Source: Lingula anatina
Lineage: Eukaryota > Brachiopoda > Lingulata > Lingulida > Lingulidae
Length of the DNA: 64,000 nucleotides
Reading direction: 5' to 3'
Assembly: GCF_001039355.2 (NCBI RefSeq)
Contig: NW_019775397.1
Span: forward strand, 21,511 to 85,510
Positions 35,659-48,072 of the stretch are shown one piece after another. Positions within the stretch are counted from its first letter, which is position 1. Each line of letters opens with the position of its first letter. The notes beneath the pieces are model-generated. The model did no database searches. It saw only the letters and a program-made list of their open reading frames with translations, and had not been told where the DNA came from. Position numbers and translations under genes: made by a program.

Positions 35659-37590
35659 ATGTCAGTGTATCACCTCTGCCTTTTTTGTATATGCTTTATA
35701 GTGACCCATTGGGCGCCAGGTAGCAGTAGCAGTAAGTTTTACATGGAATATAAATCTTACTAAATGTAGTGGGGCACCTGTAAATATAGTACAGTATGGA
35801 TGCCTGGATGGTATGCATAGATTTAAGTCGCATAACGTTGCATTGTTAGCTATAGTACATAATGTGCAGGGCATGTTTAATATTCCATTCTTCTTTTTGA
35901 TGCATATCGCTTAACCGTACAAACAACAAATGTGATGTAACCAGATTAATAAAATTTACGGTGTCTGTATCACTATTGCGTTAATTTATTTATTTTCAGG
36001 AAAAGATGCTTTGCCATGTGGATATTATGACGAGACCTGTGCAACAGAAGGTGCATATGCTCCAAATCCTGCAGATTGCACACGTTATTATTGGTGCATG
36101 CATGGCAGATGGGTACTCTGTAACTGTAGCGGTGCATCCTCTGGCAGCTGTGGTGTTCCTGTGGAATACTGTAAAGTTGTCTTTTGCCCACAAGTAACTT
36201 CTCCAACGATTGCCACCCTAACGTTAGAAGTAACAACTATGAAAATAACACCTAAGTCTGTTCCTACTTCCTCAAAACCCATTACCACTTCCTACACTAA
36301 TATTACAACATACATGTATGGTTTGATGTCTGATACTGCTGCTGGTACATGTAAGTTATTATAACAATGTTACGAAATTCAGAAACAAATTTATACCTAA
36401 AATTATTTAATGACTAGCATGTTTCCCCATATTGAAGAAACGCTAAAAAAGGAAACTTGATTTAGAAAATTTGATATTAAAAAATTGAATGCTTTGAATG
36501 CTACTCTGAGGCGTTCACAAAAATGTATATATATCTTTAAATTTTAAAAACTACATTTATTTAAAACGAGTGAGGAGATTAAGAAAACTGAAAGAATTTG
36601 ATTTCAATTATCTGGCAAGTTCCCGATCAGTACCAAAGTCATGTCTCTCATTGTATCGGGTATAAAAACTCACCTTACTTGCAGCTGCCTCAACGGAGCC
36701 AACCTCAACGGAGCCAACATCAGCAGCACCCCGAAGTGGGTCAGTCTCAGAGCGTTCTCTCCCCCTGGTGTTGTAGCTGGCATCGTGGCATTAGTAGCGC
36801 TGGCAATACTAAACATCATACAGTGTGTGCTGCTTGTGATTCTGTGGCGGAGAATAAAACGCACTGAGAGGTAAAGAATCGCTTTTTTTAAGAATAACTT
36901 CTGCGGTATTTTATGAGTATTACCTACAGGAGTTTAGGAGTCTGTGTTCAACGTCTTTCATGCATGTATACATTTTATAATGTTGTTACTGTACTAAATC
37001 GATGTGCACATGCATGAAAAAGAAATATTCACTTCACTTAATCCCTAAGTGTTTCTTGAAACCACCGCTGTATTCATTTTAGGTCAAATCAATCAATTCA
37101 AGCAGTTGAAAAGGTAAGGATTAAAATAGTTTCTTTTTTCAAATAATTATTTTCAAATAATAGTAGGAATTGTTTTTTAGCTATGGAAACATAATCAAAA
37201 CAGTTTTCTGATTTTTATGCCCAACCTGTTTCAATATTTTAATTATTCTAGTATTTAATATGATGTTTATCAGGAACAACCTAGAACAACAGGTCTCACA
37301 CCCAATGGGCACCCCATGACAAATACAGATGCTTCCAGGAATTACGGTGACAATTACATGTCTCTTGCAAAAGCGAATACATCGATGGATCTGCCATGAG
37401 CGAGGCCAATGAAGATAGAAATGGCTATCAAGAACTTCGCTCTGCTGAGACGCCATCTAGTGACGAGTATTCATATGCATATGCTTCTGCTGGTGGCAGG
37501 AAAGCCGGTGTAAAATCAAGAGAACACGAGACGAAACAAAAATCAGACGTCTATGAGTTACAACGTATGTATTCGAATGATTTACAGTAA
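35659..37590 (+). pseudogene. Chitin-binding (CBM14) type I membrane protein with two apparent frameshifts
   Basis: Exon 1 (35659-35731) encodes a signal peptide (MSVYHLCLFCICFIVTHWAP). Exon 2 (36000-36350) encodes one peritrophin-A/CBM14 domain (CGYYDETC ... NPADCTRYYWCMHGRW ... YCKVVFCP) and a Thr/Ser-rich stem. Exon 3 (36685-36870) continues the stem as STEPTSTEPTSAAP, but the transmembrane helix (VVAGIVALVALAILNIIQCV) is in the next frame; the switch could lie at the CCCCC run at 36761-36765. Exon 4 is 37083-37113 and exon 5 starts at 37274. That frame stops at 37399, while an overlapping frame continues to 37590 with tyrosine motifs NGYQELR and DVYELQRMY. Both discrepancies correspond to one missing base, so either sequencing error or a decaying gene is possible. 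An intact version would bind chitin outside the cell and could signal through the tail. Confidence 0.65.
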
Positions 37591-37959
37591 CCATGCAGGG
37601 AGCAATAACCTTCATAAAGACTTGATAATGATGATTTCAAAGAATTTAATGAGACTTGACTTATAGAAATATATTGACTTTAAATAACATTAAGATCCTC
37701 TGATTTTTTCGAAAATAGATGTCTCTAGCTTTTACGAATGCCGGGCCATGAGCATAATTAAACAAGCCCATATGTATATAATTTAATATTTCAACATTAA
37801 GAGACATAATGGTCGTTCAATGTTTCAGTAGCCCTACCTGTACCACTCGTCACGTGTTTGACATTTGTTTGCGGGTTTAATTCACCTGGGCACTAACTTT
37901 TCTCACAAAGTCAAAACGAATCTGTCAGATCGACCAACTTAACCGATTCTTTTTAAATA

Positions 37960-38887
37960 TTGTTTAAATAAAGGTATTTTATGACCAGAGCAGGTATTTG
38001 TAGGGGATCGCGGATGGGGTGCATTCGTCTACAAACAGCAAACAAAGTAGAAAGACGCTATGAGACATAGAACCATAATACATGTACTCACACCCATGCA
38101 CGATGCACTTATTTGGGGTCATCCCTCCCCCTCTCCAACTGACCATCACTCCTTTTCTCAGTGCACCATACATATGTCTGCACATCCACCTGCTTCAGTA
38201 CTCTAACGTTGCAGTACCATTTCGTGATAATTTATGGACCTAGAGTAGTGGAGAGGGAGGCACACGCTCCCTTTTCCAAAGAAAAGTTAATTTAGTCATT
38301 CTTCTCCTGCAGTGCAGAGATGCAATGACGGAGCATAGCCAACTGTGTTGTGATTCACGGAATCACTATGTATAAGAAGTAGATATCATGGATTAGACTA
38401 AGGGTCTGTTCCCACAACTTTAGATCGATCTATCACCGCGGGGAGTCTCACTAGATTACTGTCAGATAATCCCCCTTAAGTGTCCGTCCCCGCCCACTAC
38501 AAGCTATAAGGGGTAATTAACTTTCGTGTCCGCCCGGCTGACAGCTATTTAGCGTGAACCCCCAGGGAGTTAGGTCGATCTAAAGTAGGTCGATCTAATC
38601 TATGGAAATGGGGTGTAGGGTGAAGAGGTTAATTACCCGGCTTATGTTTAGTTTCAAAATTATCCGAATGAGCCAAATGTTACTTCATTTTTTTCGTACA
38701 TTTGTACCTGTTTAAAACATGGCGGTTACCGATGAGTCATAAGTATATTACAATAATGTCAGTATTTAATATGATTTTTTATCAGGAACAACCTAGAACA
38801 ATAGGTCTCACGTCCAATAGCCACCCCATGGCAAATACAGATGCGTCTAGGAGTTCCGGTGACAATTACGTTTTCTGTCTTTCTTAA
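37960..38887 (+). pseudogene. Rearranged partial duplicate of the CBM14 gene locus
   Basis: It repeats sequence from about 35090 (ATTTTATGACCAGAGCAGGT, GTGCACCATACAT, ACATGGCGGTTACCGATG) and then jumps from the start of exon 1 (AATGTCAGT) straight into the end of intron 4 (TTTAATATGATTTTTTATCAG) and exon 5 (38786-38887: EQPRTIGLTSNSHPMANTDA). Exons 2-4 are missing, joined across the short shared sequence AGTA. A MITE interrupts it at 38402. It cannot encode a complete protein. Confidence 0.8.
38402..38615. mobile_element. Harbinger-like MITE, family M1, copy 3
   Basis: It begins GGGTCTGTTCCCACAACTTT and ends ATGGAAATGGGGTG, flanked by TAA and TAG. It interrupts the partial duplicate of the chitin-binding gene locus, so it inserted after that duplication. 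Confidence 0.8.
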
Positions 38888-39170
38888 GGCAGTCTATGTA
38901 TGTGTGTGTGTGTGTGTGGGGGGGGGGGGGGGTTGAGGGAGTTTATATCCTGGATAGAGGCTATTCAACTGGATAGCCACATCCCCCGATAAATGCTCGA
39001 AGATACTCTGATAAAGACGCTTTATAAAACTGGGCCTAGCATTTATTTGTTGTACTCAACGCCAGTAGGACGAGTAAACTGTTAAAGTGATTGCATTCAG
39101 CGAATGTCCCCTCTAATAATAATAATAATAATAATGATAATCTTGTCAGAGCCCACAAACGTGGTTTTTA

Positions 39171-39245
39171 CCTTCGCCAAGGAGGTTATGTTTTCACCCT
39201 TGTTTGTTTGTTTGTGTGTTTGTTTGTTATTGTTCTTAGTATCCT
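39171..39245. repeat. SINE-like interspersed repeat, 5' fragment
   Basis: It begins CTTCGCCAAGGAGGTTATGT and continues TTTCACCCTTGTTTGTTTG, the head of a short repeat whose body is seen at 40907 and 59014. I recall this sequence type as widespread in marine invertebrates. Confidence 0.7.
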
Positions 39246-39249
39246 ATTA

Positions 39250-39840
39250 ATATTATCTGTATGTGAATGAATGTTTGGGCTACACAGTTACTAATACTGC
39301 TGCAATTATATTGTTGTGAATTAGCATCTGTCCCCTACATGTGCTGTCCTATTTAATGATGTCTGGAACACATCTATCTACTTTTTTCTCATTTGATAAG
39401 AAACAGCTCAGACACTACATATGTGTTATTAGTGTTCTGATAGTCAAATCAACCTCTTCTACAGTAGCTGTTTACACCTTAATTTTTGCAGGTAAAACAT
39501 AAATGCTTTGTTGAATTTCTATGGTGAGTGATGTGGGTTTAACATGGGCCTTTACACATATACTGGTACACTTTTGATTAAACAGTATATGTGCCCGCAT
39601 ATCAATCTTGGCATTGGAACTACCCTATTTAAAACATATGTTTCATATTTTATCTACAGTTCCTGATAAGAAACATATGTCTAGACTTGGCCAGCAGATG
39701 ACTTACCACAGCAGCACTTACCAGATTTGTGTTAACTTTTCTCTGAAAATACCTATCGATGTGTTTCTAACACATATACAAATGCTGATGGAAAATACTC
39801 CCTATTTATTTCCGAGAAAAACGTGTCCTTAGTTGTTTGT
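39250..39840. other. Upstream block of the lipocalin-like cluster, oldest copy
   Basis: It shares with 45270-45730, 46655-47110 and 55620-56130 the order TAGCTGTTTACA, CTGCAGGTAAA, a TATATGTGCC(T/C)GCAT phrase, and ATGTCTAGACT. No convincing frame is conserved between copies, so this is probably duplicated regulatory or non-coding DNA. Confidence 0.55.
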
Positions 39841-40179
39841 AGATTCTTTGCTCTTGTTTTCTTACCAAAGTGATAATTCTGTTAACAGATTATCTGAATA
39901 GTTTAGGAAAAGACGTACACATATTACTTATAGACTTCGAACCAGAAGTTGCAGAGAAACGGAAACAAACCAGTTCAATTATACAGTGCCGGCATCATAA
40001 CACACCGGAAAGTTCTAATACTGGCGTGTGAAAGCTCATAGTAACTTGTAGCGTTTTGTTTGTGATGCGGGTCCTGTTTCCTCTATGTATGCAATATGTA
40101 TCTTTTTGAGTTTTTGTTGAACTTACCGCATTTTGACTTAAATTTGTTTGGAATATGGATCGACAGGACAGAAATGGGC

Positions 40180-40572
40180 GGGGTTATTTTAAATGAAGGA
40201 TGTTGTCGGCTCGAACAAAATGCCTGGGGGCGGAGTCATTTCGAAACGAGGTTTAACCTGGCAGGGTGACATCAATCGGTCGGTTGATGAAGTATTGAAC
40301 GGAATGTTGCCATTGGCTGTTCTGCCGTAACCAGTAAAAAGAAACCATATGATTCGCTAGCTTGAATTCTGAAGACATTTTTATAGGGACCCGAATTACA
40401 ACATTTACTTATAAAAAGACGTACTCGTTATAATGGAGCAGGCGCCATATTGCTCATCCGACGTATGGTCTGAACTGCAAGACCCAAGTTAGCCGTCTAC
40501 CGTGGTACTATACTTTTCGATTATAACACAGACTGCCATTTCCTTGATACGTGTGGATCTCACAACAGCAAT
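40180..40572 (+). promoter_or_regulatory. Promoter of lipocalin-like gene 1
   Basis: Shared with the other copies in order: GACATCAATCGG, GATGAAGTATTGAACGGAAT, the inverted CCAAT box in CCATTGGCT, AGAAACCATATGATT and a TATA-like TTATAAAAAG at about 40411, roughly 160 bp before the ATG. Confidence 0.7.
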
Positions 40573-40869
40573 ATGGCGGGGTCTCTCTTCCTTTTGACTG
40601 CTTGCAGTTTGATGACCTCTGTGTCGTCCTGGAAAAGGACCAGTCTTATGCCTTTTCCTAAAAAGTGTACCATTGGTCCAATGGCGGATCTTGATAGGCA
40701 TAAGTTACCGGTAAGTTCCTCAAAACCATATTATGTGAGTTAGATCTTTGAAGGGTATTTAGATAAGAATTAATTGAAATTAACATTAAATGTCTATCCT
40801 TCCCAAATCCGACGAGAATATTATGAAATATGAACGTGCAATTGAGACCTTATAGTTTGAGACATTAAC

Positions 40870-40907
<38 letters not shown>

Positions 40908-43756
40908 CCTAGATGTTGTCGTTAGTGGGTTTGTTTGTCTGTGAACAGCATTACGGAAAAAGTAATGAGTTGATTTTGATGAAATTTCCAAAATAGGTCA
41001 CAAATGGGCCAAAGAAGAAATGATTAAATTTTGGCAATGAAAAATAATTAAAAGGTTAATTAATTGATGTTAAGTAATTTTGTACAGATTTTGATGAAAT
41101 TTTCATGATAGGTCACAAATGGACCAAGGAAGAAATGATTAGATTTTGTTGATAATTCATAATTATTTATTCAGGACAGGTCACAAATGGGCCAAAATGA
41201 TAAGATTTTGGTGATGATACATAAATTAATTTAGTTATTTTTTTGAAAGATGTCGCTCTCCCCGAGTGATTTTCAAGATGTCATTATAATTACTATCAGT
41301 TAAATGGCATGTGGTATGAGTTGGTCATCACCCGGCTATCTACACACAATGAGTCAAGGTATCTGAAGAACGACGCTTTTAATGCGACTTTACTGGCTGG
41401 AGGACCCGCCGTAAGAATGCAGAGATTTAGAAGGTAAGAACAGAGCATTAGGAAAATACGACTCGGAGAAAAATCAAACTAGGACTGGGTTCCGAGACCT
41501 AGATTGATCTAACAGGATCGAACCATCTCAAAGGGGTTTCTCGCTAAATTGCTTTCAGCTTAAGCAGCCTAGATGTCTGGCACGCCTACTGAAGCTGCTG
41601 CTAAACGATAATGAATTATCCCCTAGCAGCTTGAGTAGGCGTGACAGACATTTAAGCCGCTTAATTTGAAAGCAATTTAGTGAAAATCCCCTCTGAAATT
41701 GATCGATCCACAGTTAAAACCATAGGGCCTCGGATTAGTCCCTAGATTTCACCTCAGAAATGTAGCAAGCAAACTCCTAAATGTCATGAAACTTTTTCTA
41801 CCAGGAAGGCGTGTTGGTATTCATTCTTTTCTGGGTGTGCATGATTTCCTTTGGTCGGCCTTACCCAGGCAATTTTGTTCATATAATCACTCCAATCTTA
41901 TGGCAATTTGGCTAATCAAAATGCCACTTCAATGTCTACCGCTTGGTTAAAAAATATCTCTCACACTTAAAAGCCGCGTATTAAGTTCATTGGTGTTGGG
42001 GTATTTCAATGGCCACACTAGTAGGTGAATGTTCTATTACTCACATCCCCAATTAAAGTGATGATCACTTTCGTAGTTCAATAAATTAAAGCTATGGGTA
42101 TCCTTGGAGCCATGTTCATAAAAGCGATAGACGTGACACTTTTTTGCTAGAGGAGTATGCGTCACTTATCTCACTGGGCGATAGAAGAAGTCATTAGCCA
42201 ATAATAACTTTTATGCACTCGCCTTTTATTCTAATTGTTTTTCAGCTGGTCTAACGAGGACACATGTGACGAACTTGAATTCACATTTTTACCAACGGAA
42301 GAGGAAGGAGTGCTTGCTGCCACAAAGGACGGTGAGTTTTTGCAATGTAGCCTACTCAATGTTTGAGAGAATTTCTGGAAACATACGAAAATCTTGATAA
42401 TAGGGGAGAGTTCCCAACAATCTTTTAAACTCAGGTTGCCAATAATGATAATAAAAATAATAATAATAATAATCACATAAATTAATAATTCATAAATAAA
42501 GCCTGCATTCTAAAAGTTCTGTCCATTTACTAATTAACTATATCAGGGTGTCCTTATGCCGGTGCAGTATTTTAAAGATGCATTTGAAGCCAATTTTTTA
42601 AGCAAAATGCAACCAAATGACACTACTGTATGTAATTTCACATTGTATAACTCATGTCAATAATGCCAAAGGACATCGTTTCATATCACCTGTGTTTTTT
42701 CCTTGCCCCACCAACGCTCGGTTAAAATGCACATTTAAAAATCATTGTATTATCATTTACATTTTGCATCAGAGAGGTTGCGCTCTATGCATGCAACTAT
42801 AGTTTTGATCTCAATGGAATTCAATGCTAAAATATTTCATAACAATCTTCATTAAGTTAATACAAATTTTGTATTGGTGGGGGATATGTTGTCCAATATT
42901 GCTCTAAAGTCTTTCTTTCCACCGTAAACCTTAATGTCCGCCTACATGTATAGAGGTGGTTATTAAAATCATTTAAAGTTATCACGATACTGAGATTCAT
43001 TTGAATTCGTTAGCACTTCTTTCCCACCTGAATAACTATTTCATGCAAAAAATCAACATTTGTTGAAAATGATTTTACATATATATAATATTATTGTTTC
43101 GGTTATATGTTCATGTTTTCAGACGGGACCTTTATGTACTATAGTTATATTATTGAAACAGATGGTCACTTTATAATGACCCGTGACTACTACCCGGATC
43201 TTGACGAGAGCACATACCACCTCTGGAGCCAGTACATGTGCTTCAACCCTAGAGACGTCGCTAAAATTTTGAACCGTATTTCTTCAGACCCATGTCTGAG
43301 AGAAAAGAAGTATGTGGAAATGGAACATTCTACTGGTATGTAAGAGTAGGCACTCTCCGTGAAATAGTGTTAGTTAATATTGTGCTAGTTGTGACCGAGG
43401 GCGTGCTACAAAATCATGCTAGGTGTGACTTGGTGTGCTACAATATTGAGTTAGTGGATGAATTACTATTCAATTATCTTACCAACACTTGGGTCTCAAG
43501 CAACGATCGAATTTAAGCTCAGTAGGGTATATTTTATATAAATAATTTACAATGTTCACAGAAAATCGAATGACAAATTTCTAAATCAACTTCATTCCAC
43601 CTTTCACTAGTCTTACAAACACCCACAGACGAATACATTATAGTTACGGTATTTAATGGCCCCTCTTTTTTTTTTAAACCTGCAGCGTCTTGTTTTTATT
43701 TATTTTTAGTTTGCGGGATGCCCCCTGCTGCCATTTGGTCCGAGATTCTTCAGTAG
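40573..43756 (+). CDS. Lipocalin-like secreted protein, cluster gene 1, 205 aa
   Basis: Exons are 40573-40710, 41300-41433, 42246-42331, 43123-43335 and 43710-43756, with GT-AG borders and phases 0, 2, 1, 1. The N-terminus is a signal peptide (MAGSLFLLTACSLMTSVSS). The mature chain starts MPFPKKC and has the lipocalin-type G-x-W element LNGMWYELVITRLS at the start of exon 2, then SWSNEDTCDE, a strand-rich DGTFMYYSYIIETDGHF, and SRISSDPC-type C-terminal cysteines (ILNRISSDPC, VCGMPPA). Such proteins carry small hydrophobic ligands in a beta barrel outside the cell; the ligand is unknown. Exon 1 ends two codons later than in its paralogues. A polyadenylation signal AATAAA is at 43828. The lipocalin call rests on motif layout and size, not on a search. 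Confidence 0.75.
40907..41272. repeat. SINE-like interspersed repeat in lipocalin-like gene 1, intron 1
   Basis: Characteristic phrases are GTTTGTTTGTCTGTGAACAG, TTTTGATGAAATTTCC, AGGTCACAAATGGGCCAA (three internal copies) and a CGCTCTCCCCGAGTGATTTT end. Confidence 0.75.
41487..41742. mobile_element. Diverged relative of MITE family M1
   Basis: A symmetrical segment with AGATTGATCTAACAGGATCG at the left and GAAATTGATCGATCC at the right, and inner inverted arms (GCTAAATTGCTTTCAGCTTA versus GAAAGCAATTTAG). Its plan matches M1, but the interior differs. It lies in intron 2 of the first lipocalin-like gene. Confidence 0.6.
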
Positions 43757-44256
43757 GCGAAATTTTGTCCAACTAACATGACCGAAAGATCATATGTGTG
43801 AATTTTATTGTATCATCTCATGAGATAAATAAAAACTACAGAATCTAGTGCCAAATGATTGGTTCTGTTGCATCCTCTTTCTCTCTCTCTCTCTCTCAAA
43901 GACAAGCATCTGGATCTCTGCAATCGATATTAATAAAATGCGTTTTAAATCAAAATATAACTAAAGTAGAAATACTAACTTAAATACTTCTTTGTTTAGT
44001 CGTCAAGCACTCGGGGTCAAATAAGTGCCACTGTATACCAAATACCTCCATAATGATTCAAATAGTTTTGCTGATATAAGTATAGTTTCTTCCGACAAAA
44101 TTATATCTTCACAGACATTTTATGCTTACTTTCTGTGCATCATTTGCAAGAAAAAATAAGTCAAATGTGCGACCAAAATGTGCAGAAGGCGCAGTTTTGA
44201 AGCCCTCTGCCCGAGCGATTGGGGTTGTTTCTTTGATATATATATATATATATATA

Positions 44257-44663
44257 TTGGACAATAGAAGTGTCACCCCTACTGAACCAATACTTTGTGG
44301 GAGATAAATGATATGGAATGATATGCTCCTGGTATTATTTTATTAACATCAAATTTCACAAAAAAAAAACACAAAATGAAAACAAAATATATATTCTTCC
44401 AAGATATGCAGTTTCAAGTCCAAAATTAGTACTTAGTGGCATAGCCAGGTGACCTAATAATAGCTGCCAGTCTGCGAGGCAAGGATTCATATAATTGTCT
44501 GATGCATTCAGGGCTTAAATGCTGGCCCAAGCATGAAACACTGAATCTAACAGAATTTGTCTGCTGGTTGGACGGACATTTGTCAAAAGTTTTGACATAT
44601 CATTCCACACATTTTCTATTATGTTGTATCCGAACTCTGGGCAGGCCACATCACCCTGCGAAT
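44257..44663 (-). mobile_element. Truncated Tc1-like element
   Basis: It begins TTGGACAATAGAAGTGTCAC and is collinear with the first 400 bp of the complete copy at 54024 until CACCCTGCGAATC, where it breaks into the sequence found at about 53010 in the other block. Only the C-terminal transposase region survives, with frameshifts. Confidence 0.85.
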
Positions 44664-45269
44664 CAAATTTAGATTAAACGAAGAAGTTATTCTTGTGAAA
44701 ACTACTCTACACAATACAGAGTTGCATGCATGTACCTTCTGTAGATGCACTGGCCGCAATCTTGTGAAAATGCTGATTCCCTAAACCTGAATAGTTTCCC
44801 TTATAAGTCCCTTTAATTTCTCGGACAGCAGAAAAACATTCTGATCATAAAACGTACGGACATTTTTAACCCTCGAGTGCTTGAGGCATAGAAAATAAGC
44901 AGAAAATATTGTCATTTTCGAAAAATAAAATAAATAATAATAATAGTAATTATTGGTTTATTGGGCACTAAATGATATGAATACATTTGCAGGCTCAGTA
45001 TACTACTTTATTTACATAATATATAAGGATAGGAAGGAGAACTGGAACTAAAGTCTACTTCACGATTATAATTATCAAATGCCGACTTTAACAGCATAAA
45101 TGAAGTCTTATTTTACAGTGAAAAACTTTATGATTTCAGTTCAACCCTTACACAGACAATTAATACTAATGGGAATTTTTAAAATGTTGATCTTGTCACA
45201 GCACACGAATAATGCATTAATCAATAGTGTCCTTTTTATTTCACTCTTCATAAATACGCATTTTAGGAT

Positions 45270-45730
45270 AAACATTTGCTGGTGATAAAATATTGTTTAG
45301 AACAATCATGCTGTTTGTATGTTCTCAACACTTCCACCCTTAGTTCACAGGGTTCTATTTTATATTGTCTGGAGAACATATTGTTAGCCTACCTTTTATC
45401 GTTTTTTATCTTTGATATAGCTACTCAAACCTTGACTAGCTGTTTACAACTTAATTGCTGCAGGAAAATGTTTTGCCTTATTTGTTTTGTGAGGGATGCA
45501 AATAAAAAGCAGCCTTCACACGAACGTGCCAGACACAAGTCAATCAAAACTGTATATGTGCCTGCATATCAAACCTTCCACTGTAATTATCCAATTTCCA
45601 ATGCATATTTTTATTTCATTTTCAGATCAGCAATGATATGTCTAGACTCGATAAAAAACTGTAGCAATATCTCCCCTTCTGAAAGTGAATTTTGTATTCT
45701 GTTATTTGCACTGAAAATGACTAAAAATGT
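45270..45730. repeat. Duplicated upstream block, copy 2
   Basis: Contains AACTGTATATGTGCCTGCAT, ATTTCATTTTCAGATCAGCA and ATGTCTAGACTCGATAAA. The MITE at 45739 sits just past the block. A 177-codon frame (45276-45809) crosses it but is not conserved in the other copies, so I do not call it a gene. Confidence 0.7.
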
Positions 45731-45738
45731 TTTTCTTA

Positions 45739-45953
45739 GACCCCATTTCCAGAGATTAAATCGATCTACTTTAGATCGACCTAACTCCCTGGGGGTTCAC
45801 GTTAAATAGCTGTCAGCCGAGCGGACACGAAAGATAATTACCCCCTTACAGCTTGTAGTAGGCGGGACGGACATTTAAGCCGGATTATCTGACAGTAATC
45901 TAGTGAGACTCCCCACGGGGATAGATCGATCTAAAAGCTCTGGGAATACAGCC
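45739..45953. mobile_element. Harbinger-like MITE, family M1, copy 4, with empty paralogous site
   Basis: The element is flanked by TTA at 45736-45738 and 45954-45956. The paralogous block near 56150 reads TTTTTCTTAGTAAGGACAAG without the element and with one TTA, which defines both ends and a TTA target duplication, the hallmark of PIF/Harbinger insertions. Confidence 0.9.
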
Positions 45954-46259
45954 TTAGTAAGGACAAGCATATTCTTTAAAAAAAACAATTGGTTTGATCT
46001 AAGTCCGTTTGCTTGATTGAACGTAACGATTCCTACTTTGCTCTGTTTTGGATCAAAACAGTGGAATGTGGAGCTGGGTTAATATAATTGGTTTGTGTAT
46101 TTTTTTATTTTTTTTTTCTGAGAATGACTAACGATGTTCTTATTAGTAATGACAAGCTTATTTCTAAAAAAAAAGCATTGGTTTTAATTGTCTTGCACTG
46201 TGTGGCCCCAGGCTGTTTGCTTGATTAAATTTAACGATTCCAGACTTACATTTTGCTCT

Positions 46260-46605
46260 GTTCTGATATTGTATATTTTACATATTTATTGACTAAATAA
46301 ATCTTTAGCTAATCTAAATGATCTTATGACATCTACATGTGTAAACGTGTTTCCGAATCTCAGTAATTCTAAAGAATTACTAATTATTAATTATTAAATT
46401 AATAATTAAAGAATTATTAAAGAGCTAGCAGCACCGTAAAACTTAAAATGTTTCCATAATATGGATCCAATATATCAGCATGGATAAACCAGACAGCGAG
46501 TAGAATATATGAATAATAGCGGTCATCATTAGTCACATGGATAATCACAAATTTCAATGGTGTAGCCAAATCCTTGTCTTCCTTATCAGTAATTCAATAA
46601 GCTTA
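46260..46605. repeat. Interspersed repeat, second copy
   Basis: Collinear with 28540-28935 but with a short ATTATTAATTA expansion at 46380-46420 in place of the TAAAA array. It lies between two duplicated upstream blocks of the lipocalin-like cluster. Confidence 0.75.
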
Positions 46606-46654
46606 AATTTGGAGACCACTCCGGTCTCTGTATTATTAATTCTACAAATGAATA

Positions 46655-47110
46655 TTTAAAGATAAACATTTACTGGTGAAAAAATATTGTTTAGCATAAA
46701 CATACTGTTTTGTATGGTCTCAACACTGCCATCCTTAGTTCACACGGTAATATTTAATATTGTCTGGAAACCATTACTCTAATTTTTTCTCGTTATAGCT
46801 TCACAAACCTAGACTAGCTGCTTACCACGTTATTCTGCAGGTAAATGTTTTGGCGAATTTGTTTTGTGAGTGATGCAATTAAAAAAGTGGCCTACAAACG
46901 AACACACCAAACAGATTTAATTTAAAACTGTATATGTGCCTGCATCGCAAAGTTTCCCCTGTAATTATCCAATTTGGAATGCATGTTTTTATTTCATTTT
47001 CAGATATGCAATCATATGTCTAGACTTGATAAAAATGTAGAAATATCTCCCCTCTGAGAGTGGCTTTTGCATTATTTATTTTTCTCTGAAAATGACTAAC
47101 GATGTTCTTC
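46655..47110. repeat. Duplicated upstream block, copy 3
   Basis: Tandem partner of copy 2, about 1.4 kb to its right, with the same phrases (ACTGTATATGTGCCTGCATC, TTTCAGATATGCAATCATAT). Confidence 0.7.
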
Positions 47111-47319
47111 TTAGTAATGACAAGATTATTTCTTTTTTTAAAAATAATTGGTTTTAAATGCATTGCACTGTGTGGCCCTAGACTCTTTGCTTGATTTAAT
47201 GTAAGGATTCCAGACCAACATTTTGCTCTGTTCTGGATCAAAACGACAGAAACAGTAAGGCTTAATTGAATTTCTTTGTAACTTCGGCCCAAGGGAAGGG
47301 TTCTATTAAACCAAGGCTG

Positions 47320-47667
47320 ACATTGGCTGGGTCACATCAAATGGGCGGATGAGGAAGTGTTGAAAGGAATGATACCATTGGCTCAGTAACCAAAGCTTAT
47401 TAATAGAAACCATATAACCGGTTATCCCTGTAAAGGTTGAACTGTCAAGGGTAGGAAATACACGGTTTATGTATAAAAGGGCATGCCGGTTGACTTAACC
47501 GCACAAGTACCGAATATTTAATCATAAAAGCGACGGTTCTGTATTAATTGTTTTTGTGGACCCGAGAGAGCAAACTATCGAGGCACTATTTTTACAGCGC
47601 ACGGTATCAAGTTTTGTCTGCTTATCTAAGTGCTACTGCCTAAATACGTGTACACCACATGACAGCA
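47320..47667 (+). promoter_or_regulatory. Promoter of lipocalin-like gene 2
   Basis: GGTCACATCAAATGGGCGGA, GAGGAAGTGTTGAAAGGAAT, ACCATTGGCTCAGTAACC, AGAAACCATATAACCGGTTA and TATGTATAAAAGGG (TATA at about 47471) align with the gene 1, 3 and 4 upstream sequences. Confidence 0.75.
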
Positions 47668-47970
47668 ATGATGTCCAGGTTACTCTTTCTGCTGGTTGCT
47701 TGCAGTGTGGTTATATTGGTGTCGTCTAGGAAAAGTGGCAGACTCGTGCCATTCCCTGACCAGTGCAACCTTTCTCCTAACCAGGATATCGATATGAGTA
47801 AGGTACGTTCCATATAAGGCATACTGTGTTATGCATGTTAGGTCTTTGCATAGATTAAAAAGTTTTTTTCTTTTAAAACTGTTTATTTTCGTTCTTAATC
47901 CAAAGACTTAAACACTGCGAAATACAAATCCATTACCGAGTTAAAAGTATCTGATGTTTGAGACATATTT

Positions 47971-48015
<45 letters not shown>

Positions 48016-48041
48016 TATTATTATTATTATTATTATTATTA

Positions 48042-48072
<31 letters not shown>

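Noticed and set aside
35356-35763. 135-codon frame as the CBM14 gene start
   Set aside because: The upstream part has no signal; the internal ATG at 35659 gives a signal peptide and a phase-correct splice to the CBM14 exon.
45276-45809. 177-codon frame as a gene
   Set aside because: It crosses a duplicated upstream block and runs into a MITE, and the frame is not kept in the other copies of the block.
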